Assembly: GCF_009905535.1 (NCBI RefSeq)
Contig: NZ_JAAALA010000033.1
Span: 1 to 48,501, forward strand
Origin: Caulobacter sp. SLTY
GTDB taxonomy: Bacteria; Pseudomonadota; Alphaproteobacteria; Caulobacterales; Caulobacteraceae
Direction: 5' to 3'
DNA length: 48,501 bases
Shown: piece after piece, positions 25,541 to 33,272 of the stretch
How the letters are laid out: each line of letters opens with the position of its first letter
Position numbering within the stretch: position 1 is the first letter of the stretch
Position numbers and translations under genes: made by a program
Notes under the pieces: generated by a model
What the model saw: the letters and a program-made list of their open reading frames with translations, nothing else
The model's database searches: none
What the model was told of the DNA's origin: nothing

Positions 25541-26512
25541 ATGACCGAGACGCCAAACAGAACCTTCAGCCGCGAGGAGATCGACACCCTCCGCGCCCAC
25601 ATGGAGGCCTATCGCAACGAGACGACGCCGCCGCGCACCTGGAAGCGACTGGCCCAGGACACCGGCGCCAACGAGAAGAGCATCGCCGCCTGGGTGCCCG
25701 GCACCTACGACAACGGCGAGTATTGGAAGAACCAGGTCATCCCCGACCTGGTCGAGCGCTTCCTGCGCAGCCGCCAGGAGCGCGCCCAGCTCACCGCCCG
25801 GGTGCCGGCCATCCCCGGCTTCCATGCGACCACGACCTCCGGCCGGATGATGAGCGTCTGCTCCGTGGCCATCGCCTTCGGCGGCATGGGGATGATCTCG
25901 ACTGCCCCGGGCTGCGGCAAAACCTGGGCGGCCAAGGAATTCCAGAAGACCCGCAGCAACGTCTTCATGACCACGCTGTCGAAGGGCTGCGGCGCCCCGA
26001 ACGACATCCTGACCGGCCTGCTCGAGTCGATGGGCGAGGTTGGCCAGAAGGGCGTGATCGGCCACCTGAAGAAGCGCGTCATCGAGCGGATGAGCGGCAT
26101 CAACGGTGGCCTGCTGGTCGATGAGGCGCAGTTCGGCACCGCCTCCGGCCTGGAAGAGCTGCGGGCGATCCATGACGCCACCGGCTGCGGTGTCGTCCTG
26201 ATCGGCGATGAGCGGCTGCCGGGCGTCCTGAAGGGCCATCCTCAGCTGCACAGCCGGTTGGTGGTCTCTCACGCCGGTCAGAAGCTGCCGGAGGCCGACG
26301 ACGTCGACACCCTGGCGGCGGCCTGGTCGATCAACAACCCGGCCCTGGTCGACTACCTGCGCACCACCGCCGCCAAGCTGTCGGTGGGCGGCCTGCGCCG
26401 CATCACCCACGGCATCCGGCTGGCGGTCATGGGCGCCACGGCCGAGGGCCGCGAGCTGACCGTCCAGGACCTGAAGGACGGCCTCGCTCAGCGCTTCATG
26501 GAGGGTGCGTAA
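25541..26512 (+). CDS. MuB-type AAA+ ATPase, transposition target selection
   Basis: The 323-residue protein has an N-terminal HTH-like region (WKRLAQDTGANEKSIAAWVPG, about 30-52), a Walker A loop TAPGCGKT (121-128), and Walker B LLVDEAQ with D194 and E195. MuB binds DNA nonspecifically with ATP, delivers target DNA to the transposase and helps prevent insertion near phage ends. Length and order after the transposase fit. A gaaggaag ribosome-binding site precedes the start. It overlaps the next gene through TAATG. Confidence 0.93.
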   Translation: MTETPNRTFSREEIDTLRAHMEAYRNETTPPRTWKRLAQDTGANEKSIAAWVPGTYDNGEYWKNQVIPDLVERFLRSRQERAQLTARVPAIPGFHATTTSGRMMSVCSVAIAFGGMGMISTAPGCGKTWAAKEFQKTRSNVFMTTLSKGCGAPNDILTGLLESMGEVGQKGVIGHLKKRVIERMSGINGGLLVDEAQFGTASGLEELRAIHDATGCGVVLIGDERLPGVLKGHPQLHSRLVVSHAGQKLPEADDVDTLAAAWSINNPALVDYLRTTAAKLSVGGLRRITHGIRLAVMGATAEGRELTVQDLKDGLAQRFMEGA

Positions 26513-26931
26513 TGGACCGGCTCACCTGCATCAGGGAGGGCCGCAGCGCGGCCCGTCACCTGCGTCAGCTGGCCCGCACCGGCGACGTCACCCCGGCCGA
26601 CCTGGACCGCCTGCTGGGCAAGATCGACGACGGCTTCGAGACGGCTCTCGACGTCGAGCAGCTGCGGGCGACTGGCGACCTGCCGGAGACCCTGGCCCGG
26701 ATGGCGGCCGAGGGCCTGCGGGTCACCCGCGGCTCTTTCCTGACCCGGCCGGTCCCGCCCCCGCCCAGCGTGCTCGACTGGAGCGGTCCCGACCGCGTCG
26801 TCGGGGCTGAGTTCCAGGACGATCCGCATGTCGTGGCGGCCGCCAGGCTGATGCTCGGCCTGGACGACGCCGGACCCAACCGGCTCCGCACCGTCAAGGG
26901 CCTGGGCGTCATCGAAGGAGGCCGGCCATGA
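26512..26931 (+). CDS. early phage protein, unknown
   Basis: This 139-residue protein is acidic-to-neutral, predicted helical, with a proline-rich centre (RPVPPPPSVLDW). It is coupled to the ATPase gene by TAATG and to the next gene by ATGA. No family recognised. Conservation of its place in the early operon suggests it supports replication or host takeover. Confidence 0.65.
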   Translation: MDRLTCIREGRSAARHLRQLARTGDVTPADLDRLLGKIDDGFETALDVEQLRATGDLPETLARMAAEGLRVTRGSFLTRPVPPPPSVLDWSGPDRVVGAEFQDDPHVVAAARLMLGLDDAGPNRLRTVKGLGVIEGGRP

Positions 26932-27233
26932 GCCGCCTTGTTCATAGCCAGGGACCCCTGACGGTCTACGGCGGCAGCGACTGGTACGTGGTCGATCAGC
27001 ACCGGAACACGATCGCCAAGTTCGGGCCCGGCATCGGGTTCGGCGCGAGCAACGACACCGCCAGGGGGAACGCCCAGCTCTTCAAGGCCTCACCCGCGCT
27101 GATCCGCGCCGCCCGAATGATCGACGATGCGTTCGGCGACGCACCCAACGAAGCGATCGCCGCAGCCTTCGGTCAGGCCATGGTCGATGCGCTGGAGGCG
27201 ACCTGCCAAGCGCTGGCGGAGGTCGGCGAGTGA
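26928..27233 (+). CDS. small early phage protein, unknown
   Basis: 101 residues. The N-terminal part looks beta-rich (GPLTVYGGSDWYVVDQHRNT) and the rest helical. The N-terminal half resembles small 'phage protein with a WxV...IA' cores seen in other phages, but I cannot name the family. Coupled on both sides by ATGA and GTGA junctions. Confidence 0.65.
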   Translation: MSRLVHSQGPLTVYGGSDWYVVDQHRNTIAKFGPGIGFGASNDTARGNAQLFKASPALIRAARMIDDAFGDAPNEAIAAAFGQAMVDALEATCQALAEVGE

Positions 27234-27433
27234 CCCGGCCCGGCTTCCTCTCCCGCTGGCTGTTGTTCCTGGCCCTGATCAACGGCGGCGGCCGGCTCGC
27301 GGATCTGCGCCGGCCGTTCGACCCCGCCAGCCAACGCCAGCGCCAGCGCTCGGCTGCCCACCAGGCCCGCCTTTCCACCCTTCCGCCCGACCAGCGCGCG
27401 CTGGTCGGGCTCAACTACGGAGACCACCGTTGA
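27230..27433 (+). CDS. small early protein with one hydrophobic segment
   Basis: The GTG start lies in a GTGA overlap with the previous stop. The 67-residue product has a short hydrophobic N-terminal stretch (WLLFLALINGG) and a basic, glutamine-rich remainder. Too short and plain to assign. It might be a small membrane peptide. Real coding is suggested by coupling at both ends and by third-position GC bias. Confidence 0.55.
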   Translation: MTRPGFLSRWLLFLALINGGGRLADLRRPFDPASQRQRQRSAAHQARLSTLPPDQRALVGLNYGDHR

Positions 27434-27981
27434 CTACCCGCAAGACCAAGACCCTCGCCAAGCCCGCCGCCCAGTCGCGCGAGGAGACCGAGGCCCTGAT
27501 CGCCCGCATCGGCGACCTACAGCGCGACCTGCAGCGCCGGGAGGCCGACCACGGCGACGCCGTCGCCCGGCTGAAGGAGACGGCCGAGGCCGCCGCCAAG
27601 CCGTTGAAGGAGGAGATCGCGGAAGCCGAGGACCGCGTCGCCCGCTGGTGCGAGGCCAACCGCGAAGCTTTGACTAAGGGCGACAAGCACAAGACCGTCC
27701 GGCTGCTGACCGGGGTCATCTCCTGGCGCCATCGCCCGCCGAAGGTGTCGATCAAGGGGCGCAAGCCCGAGGACGTAGTCCAGCACCTGCTGACGCCCGG
27801 CGATGCGGCGCTGCTGCACCTTCGGCGGCTGTTCGTGCGGGTCAAGTACGAGCTGAACAAGGAGGCGATGCGCGACCATCCGGAGGATGCCGCGAGCCTG
27901 CCCGGCGTCTCGATCGGCTCGGCCGGCGAGGACTTCATCATCGAGCCGTTTGGGGCCGAGGCGGAAGGGGCGGCGGCATGA
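27430..27981 (+). CDS. gam: Gam-like host-nuclease inhibitor (Mu Gam family)
   Basis: From a TTG start at 27430, within TTGA overlapping the previous stop and preceded by ggag, the product has 183 residues, close to Mu Gam (174). It has the expected long N-terminal coiled coil (REETEALIARIGDLQRDLQRREADH...) and then the GDKHKTVRLLTGVISWRHRPPKVSIKG core. Mu Gam binds DNA ends and protects them from exonucleases, and is related to Ku. The C-terminal tail is acidic. Confidence 0.88.
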   Translation: MTTRKTKTLAKPAAQSREETEALIARIGDLQRDLQRREADHGDAVARLKETAEAAAKPLKEEIAEAEDRVARWCEANREALTKGDKHKTVRLLTGVISWRHRPPKVSIKGRKPEDVVQHLLTPGDAALLHLRRLFVRVKYELNKEAMRDHPEDAASLPGVSIGSAGEDFIIEPFGAEAEGAAA

Positions 27982-28214
27982 CGCCGACGTCCGCCCTGAC
28001 CGACCATGAGCTGGTCAGCCTGATCAGCATGTGGCGCGACTTCGACCAGGACCTCTCGGACTTCGAGAAGGCCCTGGCCGATGAGGTGATGGTCCGCTTC
28101 CACGGGACCGATCGCGCCGCCTTCCGGCTGACCGCCAACGAGCGGGCGGCGCTGGAGCCGGTGTGGGACGCGATCGAGGTCCGCGCGCGGCTCGACGACA
28201 TCGAGGCCGCCTGA
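27978..28214 (+). CDS. small early phage protein, unknown
   Basis: 78 residues, acidic and helical, beginning MTPTSALTDHELVSLISMW. It overlaps the gam stop by ATGA, and the next gene starts within its TGATG. No family recognised. Confidence 0.6.
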   Translation: MTPTSALTDHELVSLISMWRDFDQDLSDFEKALADEVMVRFHGTDRAAFRLTANERAALEPVWDAIEVRARLDDIEAA

Positions 28215-28741
28215 TGGCCCGGGCGATCCCCAAGGAGCATCCGGCCTTCGCGGCGTTCTGGGCGGCGTACCCCACGCGCCCCTGGAACCCGCGCACGGCC
28301 GCCTCGGCTGTGTTCGCCCGCCTGGTGAAGGCCGGCGTGGACCCGGAGGCCCTGGTCGGGGCTGCCGGCGTCTTCGCCGCGTCCTGCCGGCAGCGCGGCA
28401 TCGAGGACAAGTTCATCCCCTACGCCTCGACCTGGCTGAACAAGCGCCAGGACCTGGACTTTCCGGCCTCTCCGCCCAGCGCGGCGAGCCCCGAAGGCCC
28501 AGCCGCGCCCGGTCCCGCCTGTGACCCGGCGCTGGCCTTCCTGCAGCTGCGGATGAGCGACGCAGATTTCGCCATCTGGATCGCGCCGCTGCGCGTCCAG
28601 GGCCCGCCCGACGGCCGCCCCTGCATCACCGTCATCGCCCGCACCACCACCGCCCTGGACCGCGTCCGCCGCGACTGGGGCCGCCTGATCACGGCCCAGC
28701 TGGGGCCGGTCGCCTGGACTGTCGAAAGGAACCAACCATGA
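28214..28741 (+). CDS. phage protein with possible DnaA N-terminal-like domain
   Basis: The start at 28214 overlaps the previous stop (TGATG) and gives 175 residues. The N-terminal region (FAAFWAAYPTRPWN...) resembles short segments found in phage replication-associated proteins. The C-terminal 60 residues (LQLRMSDADFAIWIAPLRV...ITVIARTTTALDRVRRDWGRLI) resemble the DnaA domain I fold that contacts DnaB helicase. If correct, the protein could recruit host replication factors to the transposed phage. The similarity is judged by eye and needs a profile search. Confidence 0.55.
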   Translation: MARAIPKEHPAFAAFWAAYPTRPWNPRTAASAVFARLVKAGVDPEALVGAAGVFAASCRQRGIEDKFIPYASTWLNKRQDLDFPASPPSAASPEGPAAPGPACDPALAFLQLRMSDADFAIWIAPLRVQGPPDGRPCITVIARTTTALDRVRRDWGRLITAQLGPVAWTVERNQP

Positions 28742-29415
28742 GCGAAGGGCCAATCCCCCTGACCGCCAACCTGGCCGCCGTGGCGATCGTCGCCTCGGCA
28801 AAGGTCTATGGCGACGATCCCGCCCGGGCGCTGAGCCCGGAGGGCAGCAACCAGCATCGCCGATCGGTCGCGCCCGCGGCGGCCGCCCTGATCGGCCACA
28901 CGGGCCAGACGGCCAAGGCGGTCTGCGGCCTGCTGCAAATCGTCGACACCAGCTTCTACACCGCCCGCACCAATTCAGTCGGCCCGTTCGCCGCAGCGAC
29001 GGCCGCCGCGGCCGCCGCCCTGGCCGGTGTCTGCCCGCCCTATGAGAAGCCGGAGCGGGCCCGTCGCACGCCGGCCGCCAAGCCCGTCTCGCAGGACCAT
29101 CTGAAGCCCGGCCGGCTGACCGCCGACGCCACCCTGCTGCCCAACATCCCGATCAAGGCCAGCCCGGCCCTGAAGGCCGCCACGGCGGCCATCCACCAGC
29201 TGCCGCCGCCGCCGATCGCGCGGCGGACCCGGGCGGCGCGTGCCGGCTCGGCCTATGGCCGGGCCACCACCGTCCGGCTGAAAGAGCTGACCCCGCGCAA
29301 GCTCCGCTACTGCAGGCGCTTCCTCAACGCTGGCTGGGCGCTGGACGAGGTCGCCGACCTGTTCGACGTCTCGGCCGACGCCCTGGCCATCCAGGCGCGC
29401 GGATACGCGGCATGA
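28738..29415 (+). CDS. early phage protein, Ala-rich with C-terminal HTH-like segment
   Basis: 225 residues. The middle is alanine- and proline-rich. The C-terminus reads LTPRKLRYCRRFLNAGWALDEVADLFDVSADAL, which looks like a homeodomain-type helix-turn-helix. The N-terminal region includes AVAIVASAKVYGDDPARALS. Coupled to neighbours by ATGA on both sides. Possibly a DNA-binding early regulator; no family recognised. Confidence 0.6.
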   Translation: MSEGPIPLTANLAAVAIVASAKVYGDDPARALSPEGSNQHRRSVAPAAAALIGHTGQTAKAVCGLLQIVDTSFYTARTNSVGPFAAATAAAAAALAGVCPPYEKPERARRTPAAKPVSQDHLKPGRLTADATLLPNIPIKASPALKAATAAIHQLPPPPIARRTRAARAGSAYGRATTVRLKELTPRKLRYCRRFLNAGWALDEVADLFDVSADALAIQARGYAA

Positions 29416-29726
29416 CCCGCCCCCGCCGCCAACAGCGCCGCCGTCCGGCCAAGCTGGTGACCCTGCCCTGGGTCGCCGTCATGGAGGAGGTCTTCGACCT
29501 GCCGCGCCGGCTGGGCATGACCCCGCCCGCGCGGATCGTCGTCGCCCAGAGCGCCGATGGCCGGCGTTCGACCTGGACCGGCCAGTTCATCACCAAGGAG
29601 GGCCTGCCGGCCCGCTGCGTCGTCCGCATGAGCCACCTGGCCAGCGGCGACTATGAGGCCGACCTCGGCACGCTGAGCTTCCGGTTCGTGATGGGCGGCG
29701 CCCCGGCCGAGGAAGCCGCCGGCTGA
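29412..29726 (+). CDS. small basic phage protein, unknown
   Basis: 104 residues with a very basic N-terminus (TRPRRQQRRRPAKL) and a beta-rich remainder. ATGA overlap upstream and TGATG overlap downstream place it in the early operon. A nucleic-acid-binding role is possible from charge alone. Confidence 0.6.
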   Translation: MTRPRRQQRRRPAKLVTLPWVAVMEEVFDLPRRLGMTPPARIVVAQSADGRRSTWTGQFITKEGLPARCVVRMSHLASGDYEADLGTLSFRFVMGGAPAEEAAG

Positions 29727-29923
29727 TGGGCTGGGCGCGCGTCAAGGAGCGGCCGATCGCGCCGCCGGCCGACACCCGCAAGCCGCCCTGCGACGGCTGC
29801 GGGGCCGTGGCCTGTTTCTTCCTACGCGCCAACCCGATGGCCCCGCCCGAACTGGCGATCTTTCTGGAGCGGTGGTGCCCCAGCTGCGTCCCGGCCGACT
29901 GGCTGCCCGGGAGGGCCAGCTGA
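29726..29923 (+). CDS. small zinc-ribbon phage protein
   Basis: 65 residues with a CDGC pair near residue 22 and a second CPSC pair near residue 52, the pattern of a small zinc ribbon. It starts inside the previous stop (TGATG) and ends inside the next start. Function unknown. Confidence 0.6.
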   Translation: MGWARVKERPIAPPADTRKPPCDGCGAVACFFLRANPMAPPELAIFLERWCPSCVPADWLPGRAS

Positions 29924-30210
29924 TGGCCAGGCTTGCCGCCGACACCGAGGCCGCCCTCAAGGCCCGCGCCATCGCCCTGCACCAGGCGGCCGATCGGCTG
30001 ACCAAGCTGAACGGCGAGCTGATCTACGTCGTGTTCCCGACGACGGCGCGGGCCTTCGTCTGGGCGACCTTTCGTGGGGCTGATCCGACGCCGGCGGTGC
30101 TGAAGACGGTCTACGGGACCGACCACGGCCTCGGCCCGGCGGCCCACGCCCACATCGCCGCCCTGGTGGCGCACCTGATGGCCTGCTCGGCCGGGGCGGC
30201 GACCCGATGA
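29923..30210 (+). CDS. small phage protein, unknown
   Basis: The ATG at 29923 (TGATG overlap) gives 95 residues, helical at both ends around a beta-like centre (ELIYVVFPTTARAFVWATF). I do not recognise it. Coupled to the following 57-residue gene by ATGA. Confidence 0.6.
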   Translation: MARLAADTEAALKARAIALHQAADRLTKLNGELIYVVFPTTARAFVWATFRGADPTPAVLKTVYGTDHGLGPAAHAHIAALVAHLMACSAGAATR

Positions 30211-30380
30211 GGACTGGATCGATCAGCTCGACGGCCGCCGAGCGGGCGCGGCTGCGCCAATGGCTCGAGCACCTGGCCCAGGAGGCAATCGACTGGCTGG
30301 ACGTCCTCGATGCCGAGGAGGCCGACCGTGAAGACGACGAACTGGGCGACGACGAGAGCGAGGAGGCTCTGAGGGCATGA
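30207..30380 (+). CDS. 57-residue acidic phage protein
   Basis: An ATG at 30207 overlaps the previous stop by ATGA and opens a 57-codon frame. The product is helical and ends in an acidic tail (EEADREDDELGDDESEE). It has a strong third-position GC bias. It is the last gene of the first coupled early block before the oppositely oriented accessory gene. Function unknown. Confidence 0.55.
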   Translation: MRTGSISSTAAERARLRQWLEHLAQEAIDWLDVLDAEEADREDDELGDDESEEALRA

Positions 30381-30490
30381 GCGAATTTCGACTTAGGCGC
30401 ACCACAAGGAGAGACTGTCGCCACGCCGTCGCTCACGTCGCGATTTCAATGCGGACAACACCGCTTTCTTTCGGCCGAGCTACCGACCGA

Positions 30491-31123
30491 TCAGTTAGCT
30501 TTTGTCTCAGCGTCACGCGCCAGTTCCGCCTCAAACTCTTCAGGCTCATGCATCGCGTAGGTCAGGCGACAGTACTTTCGTGCGTTGTCGACCAACATGT
30601 CCAGACTTTCGGCCGGATCGAGCCCCCCAAAGCCGTCGCGAATATAGCGTATCGCTCGCGACACGAGGATACGCATTGCCAGTACATGCAGAGCTTCTCC
30701 CGGGCTGATGTCGCCCCGCCGAGCCGCAATCTCAAGCAACTCGCGCACGGTTGTCAGCCAGTCCGCAAAACCCTCAGCGATCTCTGGCAGATTCTCACCT
30801 TTAGGACCTGCGTCCCTACGGAACTGAAAAATCTGAAAAGCGGCGGTTGCAAGAAGCGCGTTGAGGTCAGCCGTCACCTTGGCCTTTTCACCCTCCGTTG
30901 CTGCAACGGCATCGCGACGGCCCTTGTCGGCCAAATGCAAAGTCACGGCCACCACGATTATGTTGACGGCGGCCGCAGCCCACTGTGCTGCGCTGCCGAA
31001 CGAAATCGCTTCGATCTTTCTGTCCCAGAGGAACCCGGTGGCGGCAGCCAGGGCAAGGGCAAAGCCAGCAAGCGCCAGAAGCGGGATGATGATCCAAAGG
31101 CGAAGGCGAGTGAAGTTCAGCAT
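30491..31123 (-). CDS. accessory membrane protein on the opposite strand (moron)
   Basis: The 210-residue product has two N-terminal hydrophobic helices (LWIIIPLLALAGFALALAAATGFLW and AAAVNIIVVAVTLHLA) and a long cytoplasmic helical domain. I do not recognise the family. It interrupts the rightward early operon on the opposite strand, its GC content is lower than the flanks, and it would be transcribed separately. These are features of lysogen-expressed accessory genes. An exclusion or defence role is possible but unproven. No clear ribosome-binding site. Confidence 0.7.
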   Translation of the reverse strand: MLNFTRLRLWIIIPLLALAGFALALAAATGFLWDRKIEAISFGSAAQWAAAAVNIIVVAVTLHLADKGRRDAVAATEGEKAKVTADLNALLATAAFQIFQFRRDAGPKGENLPEIAEGFADWLTTVRELLEIAARRGDISPGEALHVLAMRILVSRAIRYIRDGFGGLDPAESLDMLVDNARKYCRLTYAMHEPEEFEAELARDAETKAN

Positions 31124-31158
31124 GCGCGGGAGCCTGCCACAGCTCCGGGTGGTCTGTC

Positions 31159-31701
31159 ATGACCGCCCGCAACCCCCGCCTGGCCAAAATCCATATCGCC
31201 CGCAAGGAGCTGGCGCTGGACGATGGCGCATACCGGAAGATGCTGCACAGGCTGACCGGCAAGACCAGCTCGGCCGACTGCAGCGACGCCCAGCTCGACG
31301 CGGTCTTGGAGGAGTTCAAGGCCAAGGGCTGGAAGCCTTCGGTGGTGGCCGGCTCGGCGGTGACCAGGCCGGCGGCTGGCAAGGCTCGCCGGGCCGCCGC
31401 CGACCACCCGGTCGCGCGGAAGGCGCGGGCGCTGTGGATCTCGCTGCACCAGCTGGGCGTGGTGCGGGATCGGTCGGACAAGGCGCTTGAAGCCTTCGCC
31501 CGCCGGCAGCTGCAGGTCGAGGCCTTCCAGTGGGCCGACCAGGGCCAGGGCTACAAGCTGATCGAGGCGCTGAAGGCCATGGCCGAGCGCGAGGGCTGGT
31601 CGCAGGACACGACCGGATACAAGGGTCAGGCCGCCATCCAACTATTGAAGAGCCGGCTGGCCGCCCTGATCGCCAAGCGCCAGGCGGAGGCGGCCGACTG
31701 A
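31159..31701 (+). CDS. GemA-like regulatory protein (Mu gp16 family)
   Basis: The 180-residue product matches the DUF1018/GemA family: RLAKIHIARKELALDDGAYRKMLHRLTGKTSSADCSDAQLDAVLEEFKAKGWKP near the N-terminus, and a second conserved block with ARKARALWISLHQLGVVRDRSDKALEAFARRQ. In Mu, GemA is reported to affect host gene expression and DNA supercoiling. Its place before the Mor-like activator is the same as in Mu. Confidence 0.88.
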   Translation: MTARNPRLAKIHIARKELALDDGAYRKMLHRLTGKTSSADCSDAQLDAVLEEFKAKGWKPSVVAGSAVTRPAAGKARRAAADHPVARKARALWISLHQLGVVRDRSDKALEAFARRQLQVEAFQWADQGQGYKLIEALKAMAEREGWSQDTTGYKGQAAIQLLKSRLAALIAKRQAEAAD

Positions 31702-31703
31702 CC

Positions 31704-31934
31704 ATGGCCCGCCCCGCGACCACCGGACCCGACCTGTTCACCGTCACGGCCCTGGCCGAGGCGGAGCGGGCGGCTGTGGCGGCGGAGGCGGCGCGGGCCG
31801 AGGCGCAGCGGAAATACAGGGTCGCCCCGCATGGGGAGCTGAAGGCGCGTCTAAGCACCCTCCAAGAGGCCGCTCAGGAGGCCCTGAGAGCTGACATCGC
31901 CTGGCAGCGGGCCAAGGCGGAGGTGGGGCTTTGA
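31704..31934 (+). CDS. small helical phage protein
   Basis: 76 residues from an ATG 3 bases after the GemA stop. It is alanine- and glutamate-rich and helical, possibly a coiled coil (AEAERAAVAAEAARAEAQRK). No family recognised. The Mor-like gene starts in its TTGA end. Confidence 0.55.
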   Translation: MARPATTGPDLFTVTALAEAERAAVAAEAARAEAQRKYRVAPHGELKARLSTLQEAAQEALRADIAWQRAKAEVGL

Positions 31935-32323
31935 GCGCCGCCCGCAAGAGCCCGGCGGGCCCGCCGCGCGAGGGGGCCTGGGCGACGGCGGCCGAGGTCC
32001 TCGATGCTGAGGCTCTGGACCTGCTGTCCCGGGATTTCGGCGGCCGGCGGATCTACATCCCCCGCGCCCTGGGCGAGGACCACCCCCTGGTGGTGAGCAT
32101 CGGTCTGGACGCGGCCCGGCTGCTGGTCGAGGCCCTGGCCGGCGAAGAATTGGAACCGCCATTGACCGGCGGCAAGCGTCTGCGCATCCTTGAAGCCCTC
32201 GATCGCGGCGAGAAGCCCGAACAGATCGCCCGCGCCCTGGGCGTCTCGCGCAGCTGGATCTTCAAACTGAAGAAGCGGCGGGACGACGCGGCCAAAGAGG
32301 CCGAGCAACCCACCCTGTTCTGA
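31931..32323 (+). CDS. Mor-like transcription activator
   Basis: The 130-residue protein, from a TTG in a TTGA overlap, has the Mor/C family layout. First comes a dimerisation part, LSRDFGGRRIYIPRALG. Then comes a C-terminal helix-turn-helix, RILEALDRGEKPEQIARALGVSRSWIFKLKKRR. Mor activates middle or late phage transcription by binding an inverted repeat just upstream of a poor -35. A palindrome of that kind (32340-32355) lies 17 bases after its stop codon and again before the head genes, making them its probable targets. Confidence 0.8.
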   Translation: MSAARKSPAGPPREGAWATAAEVLDAEALDLLSRDFGGRRIYIPRALGEDHPLVVSIGLDAARLLVEALAGEELEPPLTGGKRLRILEALDRGEKPEQIARALGVSRSWIFKLKKRRDDAAKEAEQPTLF

Positions 32324-32336
32324 CCCGGCCGGCGGC

Positions 32337-32385
32337 CCCGGTGGACCTGTCCACCGTGAGGCGGCCGCCCGGCCTCCCGTACCTT
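32337..32385 (+). promoter_or_regulatory. candidate late promoter 1: palindrome plus -10-like element
   Basis: GGTGGAC-CT-GTCCACC (32340-32355) lies within a 23-base block repeated exactly at 45315-45337. Twenty-four bases after the palindrome comes GTACCTTG (32379-32386), which aligns without gaps with GCACATTG at the second site. No good -35 is present, as expected for an activator-dependent promoter. Transcription would start close to the ATG at 32393, so that message may be leaderless. Confidence 0.65.
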
Positions 32386-32392
32386 GAACCCC

Positions 32393-32584
32393 ATGGTCGG
32401 GACCCCATCCATCACTCTGCGTGACGCCGCGATCCTGCGGCTGATGTCCGTGCGCGCGACGCTCGACGCCGCCGTGCGAGCCGATGGCGACGCCCTCCCG
32501 CCGGGCTCGCTGGAAGCGGCCCCGACCAGCCAGCCCAACCCCCAGACCGCCACCGGGCCGCGCCCGGTCGGCAAGCGAGCCTGA
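32393..32584 (+). CDS. small protein at the head of the lysis operon
   Basis: 63 residues from the ATG at 32393; a TTG at 32384 is also in frame. It is alanine-rich with a helical first half (LRDAAILRLMSVRATLDAAV). Third-position GC is high, suggesting real coding. It directly follows the putative late promoter, perhaps leaderless. Function unknown. Confidence 0.5.
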   Translation: MVGTPSITLRDAAILRLMSVRATLDAAVRADGDALPPGSLEAAPTSQPNPQTATGPRPVGKRA

Positions 32585-32589
32585 CCGCC

Positions 32590-32955
32590 ATGTGGACCTA
32601 TCGCCAGCGCACCGGCCACCTGCTGAAGGACGGCGTCTTCGTGGCCAAGGGCTACAGCGGCGACGGCCCGGCATTCGCCGAGGGGCGCAACAACCCCGAC
32701 ATGGAGCACATCAAGGGCAAGGGGCCGATCCCGCGCGGCCGCTGGACGATCTCCAAGCCCCGCAACAGCGTCAACGTCGGCCCCCATGCGATGGACTTGG
32801 TCCCCGTCGGCCACGACGCCCACGGCCGCACCGCCTTCATGATCCACGGCGACAACAAGGCCCAGGACGCCAGCCGCGGCTGCATCATCCTGCCCCGGAA
32901 CATCCGTGAGAAGATCAGCGCCAGCGGCGACCGCAAGCTGACGGTGGTCGAATGA
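32590..32955 (+). CDS. DUF2778/Tlde1-like peptidoglycan hydrolase, probable endolysin
   Basis: The 121-residue protein has the L,D-transpeptidase-like catalytic pattern of the DUF2778 (Tlde1) family: H86 in MIHGDN and C98 in SRGCIILP. Tlde1 members cut and exchange peptidoglycan crosslinks. The next genes are a holin-like membrane protein and two spanins, so a role as the phage lysis enzyme is likely. No signal peptide is visible; export through the holin would fit. Confidence 0.75.
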   Translation: MWTYRQRTGHLLKDGVFVAKGYSGDGPAFAEGRNNPDMEHIKGKGPIPRGRWTISKPRNSVNVGPHAMDLVPVGHDAHGRTAFMIHGDNKAQDASRGCIILPRNIREKISASGDRKLTVVE

Positions 32956-33272
32956 TCGCCGCCGCCGACACCCTGACCGGTCTGCTCGCCCAACTGACCG
33001 ACGAGCTGAAGGCCCGGGGCATCCCGCTGCCGCCGGCCGTCACCCACCAGTGGGGCACGGTCGGACGCTTCATCCGTGGGGCCTGGCGCGCGATCGCCGC
33101 CTGGGTCTGCGTCCTGGCCCTGCTGGTCAACGGCGTGATCCTGCCGCTGGCGCGCCTGTGGGGCTTCGTCGGCGAGCCGCTCGACTGGCAGGGCATGGCT
33201 GCCCTCGTCGCCGGTCTCGGCGTCCTCGCCCACTACCGCAGCAAGAACCTCGCCGAAGGAGTGACGACGTGA
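32952..33272 (+). CDS. holin-like membrane protein
   Basis: 106 residues, starting in ATGA overlap with the endolysin gene. Two hydrophobic helices are visible (AIAAWVCVLALLVNGVILPLARLW and WQGMAALVAGLGVLAHY), preceded by an amphipathic N-terminus and ending in a charged tail. This layout and the neighbours suggest a holin that opens the inner membrane for the lysis enzyme. No firm family match. Confidence 0.65.
   Translation: MIAAADTLTGLLAQLTDELKARGIPLPPAVTHQWGTVGRFIRGAWRAIAAWVCVLALLVNGVILPLARLWGFVGEPLDWQGMAALVAGLGVLAHYRSKNLAEGVTT

Noticed and set aside
30377..31162. Long plus-strand frame opposite the accessory membrane gene
   Set aside because: It lacks third-position GC bias and its product has no domain-like pattern; the minus-strand frame has clear membrane helices.
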